17,057 nucleotides of DNA from Candidatus Faecivivens stercoripullorum (GCA_018715285.1 DVLW01000114.1:1-17057), one strand, 5' to 3'; positions 1 through 7,272 are shown, counted from the first letter of the stretch. Notes: a model not told the origin generated them from the sequence alone. A program made the numbers and translations.

Positions 1-1
1 G

Positions 2-103
2 AAAGGCGAGTACTATTATGTCGGTGCTGACGGCAAGATGCTGACCAATACTACAACTCCTGACGGCTACAGAGTCGATGCAAACGGCGTCTGGGTTCGC
101 TAA
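2..103 (+). CDS. Partial cell-wall-binding repeat protein, C-terminal end
   Basis: Only the last 33 codons and the TAA stop (101-103) lie in the window; the gene enters from the left edge. The visible peptide has the aromatic, glycine-rich pattern of choline/cell-wall-binding repeats (GEYYYVGADGKML, then DGYRVDANGVWVR). Such repeats normally end secreted surface proteins or cell-wall hydrolases of Bacillota and hold them to wall polymers. It is the only gene on the plus strand and runs convergently into the phage lysis operon, with two hairpin terminators between them. It may be a host gene or a further phage gene; the catalytic or main domain is out of view. Confidence 0.75.
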   Translation, partial: KGEYYYVGADGKMLTNTTTPDGYRVDANGVWVR

Positions 104-152
104 ACGGCTTGTCACAGTTTGCTGTTAGCGCTTAATTAAGCATACTACAAAT

Positions 153-190
153 AACCCCTGGGATTTCGTACCGGAAATTCCAGGGGTTTT
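153..190 (+). terminator. Intrinsic terminator of the plus-strand gene
   Basis: A 15-bp stem (153-167 with 174-188, one G-T wobble, 6-nt loop) contains the block ACCCCTGG/CCAGGGGT and ends in TTTT (187-190). It lies 50 bp after the stop of the plus-strand gene. A-residues before the left arm mean it could also act weakly on the minus strand. Confidence 0.8.
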
Positions 191-204
191 GCGTTGTCCG
201 CATA

Positions 205-240
205 CAAAAACAAGGCCCCAGCTTAAAGCCGGAGCCTTGT
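205..240 (-). terminator. Intrinsic terminator of the phage late/lysis operon
   Basis: Read on the minus strand, a stem with outer arms ACAAGGC/GCCTTGT (240-234 with 216-210) and an inner GCTT/AAGC pairing is followed by a T-run (210-205). It starts 7 bp after the endolysin stop codon, where the end of the late transcript is expected. Confidence 0.75.
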
Positions 241-246
241 TGAACA

Positions 247-1062
247 TTATTTGCTGATTTCCATGCAGGCACATTCCTTGAAACCGGTTTTCTGCGCGTC
301 GGCAAGTGTCAGGAAATAATACCATTTTCCTTCCACCTTTACCCAGCCGGTGACAGCGATACCATCAGCGTTAAACCAGTACCAGTACCCGTCGATTTTC
401 GCCCAGCGGTTTTTATATCCGCCGTAAATCCAGCCCTTTTCGGTCTTTTCCCAGCGTTTTTTCTCACCAAGCAAAGACGCTTCCGCACGGTTGAGGTCGA
501 CGTTTCCGGAGATACCGGATACCTTTCCGGTACTGGAATACTGCCACACGGTATGGGCAACCGACGGCGTATTGTCCGAGTACCGCGCACACCAGACGAC
601 GGTGTCCTCCGGAAGTGAAGACAGGGTAATCTTGTTTTGCAGCCAGTCGAGTGAACCGTACATTCCCGGACGATAACCCGCTGCTTCCACTGCCTTGCAG
701 AATGCGACACAACATGCAGTTCTGACTGCTTTGGTTGCAGCGATAATGGATGGTTCATACTCCTGATCGAAGAAGACCGGCAGTGTGATTTTATCGCGAT
801 AAGGCGAAATAACCGACAGGCAGACTTCAGCTTCCTGTCGTGCCTCGGCTTCGGTCGCGGCGTAGGAATACCAGTAAACACCGACCGGAAGCCCTGCTGA
901 AAAAGCACCTTCGATATTCTTTTTAAAGCAGGGGTCTTCCTGACTGGCAAAGCGTCCGTACCCGGCGCGGATGATGACAAAATCCTGACCGGCAGCTGCT
1001 TTAGTCCAGTCGATATTTCCCTGATGTTTGGACACATCCAGTCCAACGAGTGTATATTCCAC
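247..1062 (-). CDS. Phage endolysin: GH25 lysozyme with cell-wall-binding repeats
   Basis: A 271-aa muramidase that would cut the MurNAc-GlcNAc bond of peptidoglycan at the end of infection. Residues 1-195 form a GH25 domain: the N-terminal GLDVSKHQG places the conserved Asp at residue 9, VFFDQEYEP gives the catalytic Asp99/Glu101 pair, and a WQY motif and NVDLNRA close the barrel. From about residue 205 there are two or three aromatic wall-binding repeats (GWIYGGYKNRW, IDGYWYWFNADG, VEGKWYYF). The tail after residue 255 departs from the repeat pattern and ends with two cysteines (KECACMEISK). There is no signal peptide, so export should depend on the holin just upstream. The start is GTG, with AAAGGAGG 9 nt ahead. 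It is the last gene of the operon. The GH25 call is firm. Confidence 0.95.
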   Translation of the reverse strand: MEYTLVGLDVSKHQGNIDWTKAAAGQDFVIIRAGYGRFASQEDPCFKKNIEGAFSAGLPVGVYWYSYAATEAEARQEAEVCLSVISPYRDKITLPVFFDQEYEPSIIAATKAVRTACCVAFCKAVEAAGYRPGMYGSLDWLQNKITLSSLPEDTVVWCARYSDNTPSVAHTVWQYSSTGKVSGISGNVDLNRAEASLLGEKKRWEKTEKGWIYGGYKNRWAKIDGYWYWFNADGIAVTGWVKVEGKWYYFLTLADAQKTGFKECACMEISK

Positions 1063-1085
1063 CCGAACATCCCTCCTTTATTACC

Positions 1086-1364
1086 TTACTGGCACAGTCT
1101 GGTGACAGCCGACTCAATCAGTGCACGGATACGCGCGGTAACCGATACGCCGTCCGCTTCCAGCAGTCCTTCCACATATGAGAGCCTTTCTGCTCCACGC
1201 TGTGCGCCCTGAATCAGCTGTTCAGCAGCGATTACATACTGCTCAATCTTTTCGATCAGGCTCGCTTCGTTTCTCGCGTCAAGCTGCGCCTTCAGCCACG
1301 GGACAAGGTACCGCGTCAGAACAACGACTGCTGCCGCCATTACCAGATTCCATACCATTTCCAT
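1086..1364 (-). CDS. Phage holin, LLH family
   Basis: A 92-aa protein with one N-terminal membrane segment (about residues 4-23, VWNLVMAAAVVVLTRYLVPW), then a charged helical part and an Ala/Leu-rich C-terminus. This matches the LLH-type holins of Bacillota phages in length and layout. It would form the membrane lesion that releases the endolysin. The start is ATG, with GGAGGAAA about 7 nt ahead. It sits 23 bp before the endolysin and 33 bp after the XhlA-like gene, forming a classic lysis cassette. The family call rests on size, topology and context. Confidence 0.82.
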   Translation of the reverse strand: MEMVWNLVMAAAVVVLTRYLVPWLKAQLDARNEASLIEKIEQYVIAAEQLIQGAQRGAERLSYVEGLLEADGVSVTARIRALIESAVTRLCQ

Positions 1365-1397
1365 TATATGGTTTCCTCCTCTCGATATGTGCGTTGT

Positions 1398-1694
1398 TTA
1401 CTGATGGACAAGTTCGTCAATCCGTTTATGCGCCTGAGAAGCGCTCGCTTCTACACGAGACAGCCGCGAAGCAAATTCCAGGTTGGTTGCTTCCTGCCGT
1501 TCGAGGCGGCGTTTGAGGTCATCAACGCCTGATTTGATATAGCCGATATCACTGATAAGCTGGCCGTCTTCCCGGGCACCTGACTGGTTATCCTGTTTCT
1601 CATTTCGCCGCCATGCCGCCCACCCGAACGCTATGGCACACAAACTGCCTACCAGTCCGACCGCCGATATAATCAATCCCCCAAATTCTTCCAA
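1398..1694 (-). CDS. Small membrane/coiled-coil protein, XhlA-like (lysis-associated)
   Basis: A 98-aa protein. Residues 5-28 (GGLIISAVGLVGSLCAIAFG) form a membrane segment, followed by a basic stop-transfer WRRNEK and a heptad-rich coiled coil from about residue 45 to the end (VDDLKRRLERQEATNLEFASRL). PBSX XhlA also joins a membrane segment to a coiled coil and works with the holin XhlB, but there the membrane segment is C-terminal; here it is N-terminal, so direct homology is uncertain. A lysis or host-membrane role is inferred from the neighbouring holin. The start is TTG, supported by AAGGAGG 6 nt ahead and by no competing ATG. Confidence 0.75.
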   Translation of the reverse strand: MEEFGGLIISAVGLVGSLCAIAFGWAAWRRNEKQDNQSGAREDGQLISDIGYIKSGVDDLKRRLERQEATNLEFASRLSRVEASASQAHKRIDELVHQ

Positions 1695-1733
1695 ATTATC
1701 CCTCCTTGATGATTTTTAAACAGAATACATAAT

Positions 1734-1790
1734 TGCACCATCTATCCGGCGCGTTCGCTCAAGTTGTTACTTTCGCAATCGAGCCCGTCG
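1734..1790 (-). repeat. Inverted fragment of the 7.7/8.4-kb repeat family
   Basis: Between the tail fibre stop and the XhlA-like gene, the minus strand carries the core AACTTGAGCGAACGCGCCGG followed by a TAGATGGTGCA-like end, and upstream of it GATTGCGAAAGTAAC. The same core occurs on the plus strand near 7770-7805 and 8465-8500. This is a short, decayed copy in the opposite orientation. The next bases (1791-1839) hold small GC-rich hairpins running up to the fibre stop codon. Confidence 0.7.
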
Positions 1791-1839
1791 GCACGCGGGC
1801 GATCATCGCGAACAAGTCAGTGCGGACACCGCACCGGGC

Positions 1840-3126
1840 TTACCAGATGCAGATGTAGCAGAATTCGGAACCGGCGACGTAATCGTATTTACTGAACGTA
1901 ACCGAAAAACTGTCGCTGTTAATGGTCAGGGTGGTATTCGCGCTGGACTGGTTCTGGTTGCGCATGGTACCGGAAACAGCCGTACTTAACCCATTCAGCT
2001 GACCGGATACCGCACCGCGGAAGAAATACGGCGAAAAGCTCGGCTGCTGTCCGGGCGTCGCGTAACCGTCAACCCATACGTTGAAATACGCCAGAATCGC
2101 TTTCGGTTTCCCGAGGTTATTTCCATACGGAATCGTATAGGTCTTGTATTCAATAGTCGGCCCGATAGACCCTGCAAGCACTGTCCGTCCGGTACCGGTA
2201 ATCAACCGGCCAAGTTCATTATAGGCGGTCTTGCCTGAGAGGATATCCCGTGCAGCCGCAGTCGTCTTGGTCGAAAGAGCGCGTCCGGTACGAAGGGTAC
2301 GGTCACCGGCATAGAAGGTTTTCCCGTTAAAAACGGTATCTTCGGTTGCATTGGCGAGGGCCAGTTTGGATTTGGTCAGACCCCCGCCTGCCTTAAAATT
2401 TAGCAGCTTTGCTCCGGTATCAATCACCATTTCGACGCCTGCGCCGGTGGTAAACATCCCATCTTCCAAAGGATTGCCGTCGGTCGTCTGCATCTGGTAG
2501 ACTGTACCGTCTATCGTCGCGGTATCACCATCTGCAAATCTATCAGTCGCGAGGAACCTTCCCAGCAGCAGTCCTTCTCTGCCATCCAGACCGGTGAACT
2601 GATGGACAGAACCGGATTTTGCATGATTCAGCACCACCAGCCCCAGATCATCCAATGCAGCGTTCATCTCCTCATAGGTGACGAAAATTCCGCTGCCGCC
2701 GATTTCAGCCGTAACCTCTGATGCGGAACTGACCGCAACCGTCAGCTGCAATACCCTTTCATTCAGGGTTGTCTCATCCGCACCCGGGATGTAATCGCCT
2801 TCTTCACCGGCGTTACCATATGCGTAGAGGATATCCGAACCACCGGCCGGGTCCTTGACAAACAGCCCCAGTTCACGCCAGGTAAACCCGGTGGGAACCA
2901 GCCGGAAAGTCAGAATACCCTTGATCGTGACCTGATTGTCACGACGGGTGATCTGACCGATGGGCAGCGTAAACTTTGGGGTTATAACGCTGGTCACCTG
3001 GGTAAGGTCACCGGAATAGGCAGAGTCACCCATGATGAACTTGGTAAAACAGATGGTATCACCATCCATTCCCGCTGCTATCAGGTTTAACCCTGCTTCA
3101 GTAATCGTCATCTGAAAATTTGCCAT
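1840..3126 (-). CDS. Phage tail fibre / tail-collar protein
   Basis: A 428-aa protein starting at the ATG of MANFQMTITEAG, with AAAGGAG 8 nt ahead; an upstream in-frame GTG (3135) would overlap that site. Residues 1-145 are the tail-collar fibre N-terminal domain (DUF3751-like: TEAGLNLIAAGMDGDTICFT, WRELGLFVKDP), which attaches to the baseplate. The middle contains the linker-like repeat motifs of clostridial fibres (GKTFYAGDRTLRTG, DILSGKTAYNELGRLITGTG, about residues 265-315). Residues 325-428 are a Ser/Asn/Gly-rich beta domain ending SEFCYICIW, probably the receptor-binding tip. The stop codon of a possible small upstream gene overlaps its ATG as TGATG. I saw no reverse transcriptase or template repeat pointing to diversity generation. 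Confidence 0.88.
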   Translation of the reverse strand: MANFQMTITEAGLNLIAAGMDGDTICFTKFIMGDSAYSGDLTQVTSVITPKFTLPIGQITRRDNQVTIKGILTFRLVPTGFTWRELGLFVKDPAGGSDILYAYGNAGEEGDYIPGADETTLNERVLQLTVAVSSASEVTAEIGGSGIFVTYEEMNAALDDLGLVVLNHAKSGSVHQFTGLDGREGLLLGRFLATDRFADGDTATIDGTVYQMQTTDGNPLEDGMFTTGAGVEMVIDTGAKLLNFKAGGGLTKSKLALANATEDTVFNGKTFYAGDRTLRTGRALSTKTTAAARDILSGKTAYNELGRLITGTGRTVLAGSIGPTIEYKTYTIPYGNNLGKPKAILAYFNVWVDGYATPGQQPSFSPYFFRGAVSGQLNGLSTAVSGTMRNQNQSSANTTLTINSDSFSVTFSKYDYVAGSEFCYICIW

Positions 3127-3127
3127 C

Positions 3128-3337
3128 AGCAGCACTCCTTTCCGTTGAGTGAGTTGGACTTTAACATAAATTGTGTTTCATCAGCCGCCCGGGTGCGCCG
3201 AACATAAAGGGAATAACCATCTTCCAGGCGGCTGAAAACATTTGTTTGGGAGTATATGGGTGGAATTACTTTGACATTAAGTCCTCGGCGGAAGCAAGGT
3301 TAGATTGTTGAGCAACCTGTCCGTTGTAATTCGCCAT
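3128..3337 (-). pseudogene. Possible small gene with a -1 frame break, upstream of the fibre gene
   Basis: The minus strand opens at ATG 3337 (MANYNGQVAQQSNLASAEDL...) and meets TAA at 3268-3266 after 23 codons. The -1 frame then stays open for 47 codons with a protein-like composition (SRLEDGYSLYVRRTRAADE) and ends in a TGA (3128-3126) that overlaps the fibre ATG, a typical coupled junction. That second frame has no good start codon of its own. The simplest reading is one 70-aa gene broken by a single-base change near 3269, either real decay or a sequence error. I see no slippery heptamer. I do not recognise the product. The original frame beyond the TAA is also open for about 34 codons, and the Shine-Dalgarno match before 3337 is weak, so the call is tentative. 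Confidence 0.42.
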
Positions 3338-3375
3338 CGTGGAAGAATCCCGGCATTATGGTAACGGAAGCGTTT

Positions 3376-3417
3376 TGCCGTCGCACGACTGTCCACCGGA
3401 CAGTCGACGAGGGGCAG
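3376..3417 (-). repeat. 42-bp perfect inverted copy of the 8268-8309 sequence
   Basis: Bases 3376-3417 are the exact reverse complement of 8268-8309. Weaker similarity continues to about 3475 (matching about 8205-8267, including ACGTGGGCCGGCACGGCGCT). The block contains a 9-bp hairpin CGACTGTCC/GGACAGTCG with a 3-nt loop. It is noncoding and forms part of the repeat-filled gap between sheath and fibre genes. Confidence 0.88.
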
Positions 3418-3499
3418 AAGTCGAAAATCTGTCAGCGCCGTGCCGGCCCACGTAATTCCAGTAGGTGCGTAATCGGCAGTTTACAGCTCGCTCGATTTT

Positions 3500-3536
3500 T
3501 ATGGATGAAGTGGGCATCGAACCCACTTCATCCATA
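3500..3536 (-). repeat. 15-bp hairpin resembling a tRNA acceptor/T-arm minihelix
   Basis: A perfect inverted repeat (3500-3514 with 3522-3536) has a 7-nt loop. On the minus strand its inner part reads as 7 bp (GGATGAA/TTCATCC), then 5 bp (GTGGG/CCCAC), with the loop TTCGATG. That is the geometry and the GTTCRANNC consensus of a tRNA acceptor stem stacked on a T-arm, but with no D-arm or anticodon arm. Three further base pairs extend the stem. It is not a complete tRNA gene. Two more hairpins follow directly (TAGGGGACGC at 3535-3544 with 3554-3563; GCAAAAT at 3565-3571 with ATTTTGC at 3582-3588). Confidence 0.75.
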
Positions 3537-3606
3537 GGGGACGCCCTTGCTATGCGTCCCCTACGCAAAATACCTGCGGGCATTTTGCTACCCCTTGCTG
3601 AGCTGA

Positions 3607-3765
3607 TTTTGGGGATAAGAGATTTCGCTCCATTGCGATGGAGCGACCAGGGGCGCTGCCCACTGGACCCCGCGATTTTTTGAAAAAAATCGAGTAAAAC
3701 TTTCTTGTCATTACCGACCCCACTGAGTGCGAAACATTACACCGACGCTCTGCGCGTCGGTCAAA
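3607..3765 (-). repeat. 159-bp hairpin-rich repeat element, inverted copy
   Basis: This block is the near-identical reverse complement of 16899-17057, with the same length and no net indel. A partial copy occurs at 7861-7945. Internal hairpins are CCGACGC/GCGTCGG (3742-3760), a 9-bp hairpin at 3673-3692, a GGGC/GCCC-type stem around 3650-3668, and CGCTCCAT/ATGGAGCG (3626-3645). The hairpin at 3673-3692 has completely different arms in the 16972-16991 copy yet stays fully paired. I see no coding function. It could be a non-autonomous mobile repeat or a structured RNA or DNA element. Confidence 0.88.
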
Positions 3766-3769
3766 CAGA

Positions 3770-3896
3770 TTGTAAGTGTGTGCGCACCATCCTTTATCGT
3801 GAGTGCGTGGTCGAAGCGTCAGTTTGCCATCAATTGGAGCGTGGCATCACTTCGGCATTATGTCCGCCCGGACACCGGGCTGCGGCGACACGCCGC
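3770..3896 (-). repeat. Double-hairpin repeat starting at the sheath stop codon
   Basis: Directly after the sheath TAA, the minus strand carries two 6-bp hairpins with TGT loops (GCGGCGTGTCGCCGC at 3896-3882 and GCCCGGTGTCCGGGC at 3880-3866). About 100 bp of sequence follows that aligns with 13088-13215 (shared pieces TGCCGA, CCACGCTC, GACCACGCACT), ending in a GTGCGCACACACT motif. Related copies start near 13430 and 8589. The pair of GC-rich hairpins may stabilise or end the upstream mRNA, but no T-run follows. Confidence 0.8.
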
Positions 3897-5204
3897 TTAT
3901 TCTACGGTGACGGTCATGTAGAGTTTTTCCATCGCATCGACCGGCTGCACTGCAAGGTCAACGATTACGCTGTCTGCGGTTTCACCTCTCTGGACGACGA
4001 TATCTTCCAGTACCGGACGCTCAACTGCACGGATTTCATAAAGATTTGTGAGGTATGCGAACAGTTCCTCTCTGAAAAGTGCACGGCCATCCTCATCGTT
4101 GGCACACTTGCCGAGGTAGTAGTCCTCAAAAATCTGGCGGACGTCGGTACCAATCGCATCCATTACTCTCAGCGTGCGGTTTTTGCGGAAAGCGTCGCCC
4201 TTTTCGGTGGAAAAGCCGGTGAAGGTATTGATATCCTGCTCGACTACGACTTTATTGCCGCGCTGGATAAAGAGAAACTGACCTGCATTCAGCTTGGCGA
4301 TAATTTCACTTGCAAGCAGTACTTCGCTGACCGCGACTGCGCCGTCATAGGTATCGTAAGTACAGCTCTTGTTGACTGCCGCGCCTGCGGTCATACCTGC
4401 AACGTAAGCGGTCGCCTGTTCAGGAGTAATGGTTGTACCGTCACTGAGGACAACGCCGTTCGCTACCGAAATGACACCTTCATAATCCGGCTCCATATCC
4501 GATACGACAACCTGGATTTTCACACCCTCGTCCTCGCGCATCCGTTTGACGAAAGAAACCGCGAGTTCTTTAATTGCGACATCATCGGTCGGCAGTGCCA
4601 TCGTGTTATAGGTCAGACGCTCAGCACCAGCAAAGAAATCTTCCCAGTCTTCCTGTTCAACCTCCAGATCGGTACCACCCGACAGGACGATACCCGCATG
4701 AGGTGTCAGTTCACCGGTACCCGAGAAGATGACCCAGTCGTTACTGACCAGCTGTTCAATCGTCGAAGCCTGCTGTTCATCGACCATTCTGCCGTCAATA
4801 AAGGTCTGTACGGTCGATTCAAGGCCGGATTCCGGCGCAAGGATTTTAACCGCGATGGTATTGCCGACGGTACCGGGATAACGCGCGGTTACGGTGATAT
4901 TCTCATCGGTACGGGTTGCGGCTTCACCACCGGCCAGACGCCAGACCAGTACCTTATTGGCACGCTTTGCAGCTTCACGCAGCAGCAGCAGTTCCGGCGA
5001 AAGGCTGGAAAGACCGAAAATCTTCCTTACATCGGTATCTCCGGTAATTTCGATTGCCTCACCGACCGGCCCGAACGGTACCGCCATCGGCAGCAGCACG
5101 GTACCTCTGTCGGATACGGTGCCAAGCGGCGAATATTCCGACACAAAGTTGATGTACGCACCGGCGCGCACCTTATTTCTGGTTACAAAAGTTCCTCCTG
5201 CCAT
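3897..5204 (-). CDS. xkdK: Phage contractile tail sheath protein (XkdK-like)
   Basis: A 435-aa protein that polymerises around the tail tube and contracts on infection. The N-terminus MAGGTFVTRNKVRAGAY and the following YINFVSEYSPLGTVSDRG are typical of the XkdK sheath family. The middle has the inserted domain seen in these sheaths, and the C-terminal part (about 330-435, DGRALFREELFAYLTNLYEI then a beta-rich end) is the conserved sheath core that makes the inter-subunit mesh. The ATG at 5204 is preferred (AAAGGA about 9 nt ahead) over an in-frame TTG at 5210. It lies only 23 bp after the DUF2313 gene, an unusual position: in PBSX the sheath precedes the tube gene. A repeat abuts its stop codon. 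Confidence 0.95.
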   Translation of the reverse strand: MAGGTFVTRNKVRAGAYINFVSEYSPLGTVSDRGTVLLPMAVPFGPVGEAIEITGDTDVRKIFGLSSLSPELLLLREAAKRANKVLVWRLAGGEAATRTDENITVTARYPGTVGNTIAVKILAPESGLESTVQTFIDGRMVDEQQASTIEQLVSNDWVIFSGTGELTPHAGIVLSGGTDLEVEQEDWEDFFAGAERLTYNTMALPTDDVAIKELAVSFVKRMREDEGVKIQVVVSDMEPDYEGVISVANGVVLSDGTTITPEQATAYVAGMTAGAAVNKSCTYDTYDGAVAVSEVLLASEIIAKLNAGQFLFIQRGNKVVVEQDINTFTGFSTEKGDAFRKNRTLRVMDAIGTDVRQIFEDYYLGKCANDEDGRALFREELFAYLTNLYEIRAVERPVLEDIVVQRGETADSVIVDLAVQPVDAMEKLYMTVTVE

Positions 5205-5227
5205 CCACAATCATCCTTTCCACAAGA

Positions 5228-5767
5228 TCAGTCATTCACATTATCCATCACCGGTACATCCGCCGTCAGCGATACCCGATCACTGACCGCCAGTACCGCT
5301 CCAGCCCATACCTCAGAGGTTTGTTCTGTCCACACAGCGGTTTCCAGCACGATATTCGCCGGAATCATTCTCCGCAGTTCGCGTCCCATCGCGTCCAGCA
5401 GGTCAGCTGATTCAGGAGCAACCTCAACTCTGAGCAGAAACTCATCCGGGAATACCTCGGCGGTAAACTGTCCCTTGCCCATAGCTGCCGTCAGCTGGCG
5501 GCGCAGCTGTACAATGGTGTACGGCCGGACACCAGCCAGACGGGAGATGACCGCAAACCGTCTTTGCTCCAACGTGCCGGTACTGGTCAGTCCCAGCACC
5601 TTTTCCCAGCGTCCCAACCGGCTCTCAGCCGTTGTCGGGAAGTATTCCTGCGGAAGTGCGGCGACTTCATTTTCCCATTCTGCCACCGGTTCATCCACTG
5701 CGGCACCGAGTGCGGTATATTCGGCAGTCTGCCGGAATGTATCCGGGAGATAATCCTGATATTTCAA
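5228..5767 (-). CDS. xkdU: Phage baseplate protein, DUF2313/YmfQ family (XkdU-like)
   Basis: A 179-aa protein. The N-terminus MKYQDYLPDTFRQTAEYTAL, the block LGRWEKVLGLTSTGTLEQRR and the helical region VISRLAGVRPYTIVQLRR are characteristic of DUF2313 proteins, which sit beside baseplate J and help build the baseplate periphery or carry the fibres. About residues 105-155 form the C-terminal domain (EVFPDEFLLRVEVAPES, RRMIPANIV). The start is TTG, fixed by AAGGAGGAGAG just upstream. It follows the baseplate J gene by 12 bp, the standard pairing, but is followed by the sheath rather than a fibre. Confidence 0.9.
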   Translation of the reverse strand: MKYQDYLPDTFRQTAEYTALGAAVDEPVAEWENEVAALPQEYFPTTAESRLGRWEKVLGLTSTGTLEQRRFAVISRLAGVRPYTIVQLRRQLTAAMGKGQFTAEVFPDEFLLRVEVAPESADLLDAMGRELRRMIPANIVLETAVWTEQTSEVWAGAVLAVSDRVSLTADVPVMDNVND

Positions 5768-5779
5768 AATCTCTCCTCC

Positions 5780-6847
5780 TTACATTGCCGCGCCATACAT
5801 CGAGAAGCTCAGCTTACCCGCAACCGGGATACCTTCGCACTCGATATTCTCGGTACCGTCGTTTATCGTCATGTTTTCGACATCCAGAATCCCTTCAGCC
5901 TGTGTGATCGCTGCTATTACACCGCTGAACCGGACAATCGGGTTCCCATCTTCCCAGCTTTTGCGCAGACTCAGCAGGTACTGATTCACCGCATCAATTG
6001 CGTTCTGTCTTGCCTGTGCCAGGTCAATATTGGTCGTCACCTTCGCGATGATGTTAATTTCATCGGTCGACGGCGGATATACCATTACCAGATGACCAAT
6101 CGGTGCCATTCCCAGCCCGTCACCGTCCTCATACGGAACCAGCAGCGTCTGTACGGCATTGAGCAGCGCTTCGCCTGCCGGCATCATATCGCTCCCCAAT
6201 ACCTGAACCCCAACCGTTCCGGCACCCAGAAAAACCGGTTCAACACGGACACCACCAACACCGGGTACCGTTCTGACTTTTTCCTTATAGTCGCTGACAT
6301 TGCCGCCGAACGCCGGATATGCCAGCAATTCAAGGATTCTTTCCCGCATCGAAGCATCATCTTCCCGGTTTTCACCCGGTGTGAGAATCTCGACCGCCTC
6401 AGCCTTACCGAACCCGGTCAGATAATCACCAGGCAATACTTCGCCCAGCTGGTTTCCGATTTCACCCGGCGTTTCGCAGACAAGGGTTCCGCTGCCGTCT
6501 TTGCACTCGGTGAGGATATAGTAAACTTCACCAATAGAAAAGCGCATCCCGACCGGTGGGTCAAACGGCTGTTCATCCTGACCGGTAAACTCCGCGCGGA
6601 GAGATGCGGGTGATGCTTCTCCACGGGTTACACCATACAGGGTACCGATTCTTTCGAGATATTCACCCTCGGAAGTATCCGGGAACAACAGGTCGAAATA
6701 GTTTTCCAGATTAACATACGCCGCCGCCAGTTCTGCACATACCGGTGCAATCGCGGTATCAATCAGGCTGCCTTCCCGTTTATCCACCTCATCCGGAATC
6801 GCCGCGAGACATCGTTCCCGCAGTTCCTCATAGGTTGGCATATTCAT
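5780..6847 (-). CDS. xkdT: Baseplate J / gp47 family protein (XkdT-like)
   Basis: A 355-aa baseplate wedge protein. The N-terminal PTYEELRERCLAAIPDEVDK and REGSLIDTAIAPVCAELAAAYVN helices, followed by FPDTSEGEYLERIGTLYGVT, are the hallmark of baseplate J proteins. The middle beta domain contains PPVGMRFSIGEVYYILTE and GEIGNQLGEVLPGDYL; the C-terminal half has the GGNVSDYKEKVRTVPGVGGV segment. Length is normal for the family. The ATG overlaps the stop of the tail terminator gene by 4 bp (ATGA), implying coupled translation. In most myophages baseplate J follows XkdS; here XkdS lies 8 kb upstream. Confidence 0.95.
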   Translation of the reverse strand: MNMPTYEELRERCLAAIPDEVDKREGSLIDTAIAPVCAELAAAYVNLENYFDLLFPDTSEGEYLERIGTLYGVTRGEASPASLRAEFTGQDEQPFDPPVGMRFSIGEVYYILTECKDGSGTLVCETPGEIGNQLGEVLPGDYLTGFGKAEAVEILTPGENREDDASMRERILELLAYPAFGGNVSDYKEKVRTVPGVGGVRVEPVFLGAGTVGVQVLGSDMMPAGEALLNAVQTLLVPYEDGDGLGMAPIGHLVMVYPPSTDEINIIAKVTTNIDLAQARQNAIDAVNQYLLSLRKSWEDGNPIVRFSGVIAAITQAEGILDVENMTINDGTENIECEGIPVAGKLSFSMYGAAM

Positions 6848-7236
6848 TTTGACGCCCCCATTTCCAGCAGCAGTTTTTTCATCAGCGCCGCTTCCTCCTC
6901 ATCCATAAACAAAATCTGAGACAGGTAAAGGGTGACCTTCAACCGTCCCTGTTCCCTTTCGGCTTCTGAAGTCACACCGCGTGCGGCTGTACGCAGCAGC
7001 AGCTGAAGGGATTGTTCCTGATCCTGCGGCTGACCGTTTGCAGGCGGATAATACCATACAATCAGGCTCTCCTGACGGCGCCACCGTCTGCCCATCTCCT
7101 TTTTCAGCGAAGCCTCTCCGACCAGTACGACAAAACCCGGGCTGACAAATCCGCCCTCAGCTTCTTCGGTCAGAATCAGAAAATCCGGGTATTGCTGGCG
7201 CAGCAGGGTCACGACTGCCTGTTGAAAATCGGTCAA
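6844..7236 (-). CDS. Probable tail terminator protein (XkdJ/DUF6838-like)
   Basis: A 130-aa protein with an N-terminal helix (MTDFQQAVVTLLRQQYPDFL), a beta region with FVSPGFVVLVGEASLKKEMG and RRQESLIVWYYPP, and a C-terminal helix ending EEAALMKKLLLEMGASK. This order matches the small tail terminator proteins of PBSX-like phages, which cap the tail tube and sheath and join them to the head. The call rests on weak sequence resemblance, size and position after the head-closure gene. Its stop overlaps the baseplate J start by 4 bp, although in canonical phages the sheath gene follows here. Confidence 0.65.
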   Translation of the reverse strand: MTDFQQAVVTLLRQQYPDFLILTEEAEGGFVSPGFVVLVGEASLKKEMGRRWRRQESLIVWYYPPANGQPQDQEQSLQLLLRTAARGVTSEAEREQGRLKVTLYLSQILFMDEEEAALMKKLLLEMGASK

Positions 7237-7272
7237 ACTGTCTCACCTCCATTCCGAATCCATCTACATGGG

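Noticed and set aside
1840..3126. Diversity-generating retroelement target in the tail fibre C-terminus
   Set aside because: No reverse transcriptase and no near-identical template repeat were seen in the window, and the fibre end does not look like a variable C-type lectin domain.
3500..3536. A complete tRNA gene on the minus strand
   Set aside because: Only the acceptor/T-arm-like hairpin is present; there is no D-arm, anticodon arm or room for them between the paired arms.
3705..5753. Plus-strand open frame of 682 codons opposite the tail sheath and DUF2313 genes
   Set aside because: It is the antisense shadow of the minus-strand sheath and XkdU genes, which have family matches and ribosome sites; the plus-strand product is Cys/His/Arg-rich with no recognisable domain.
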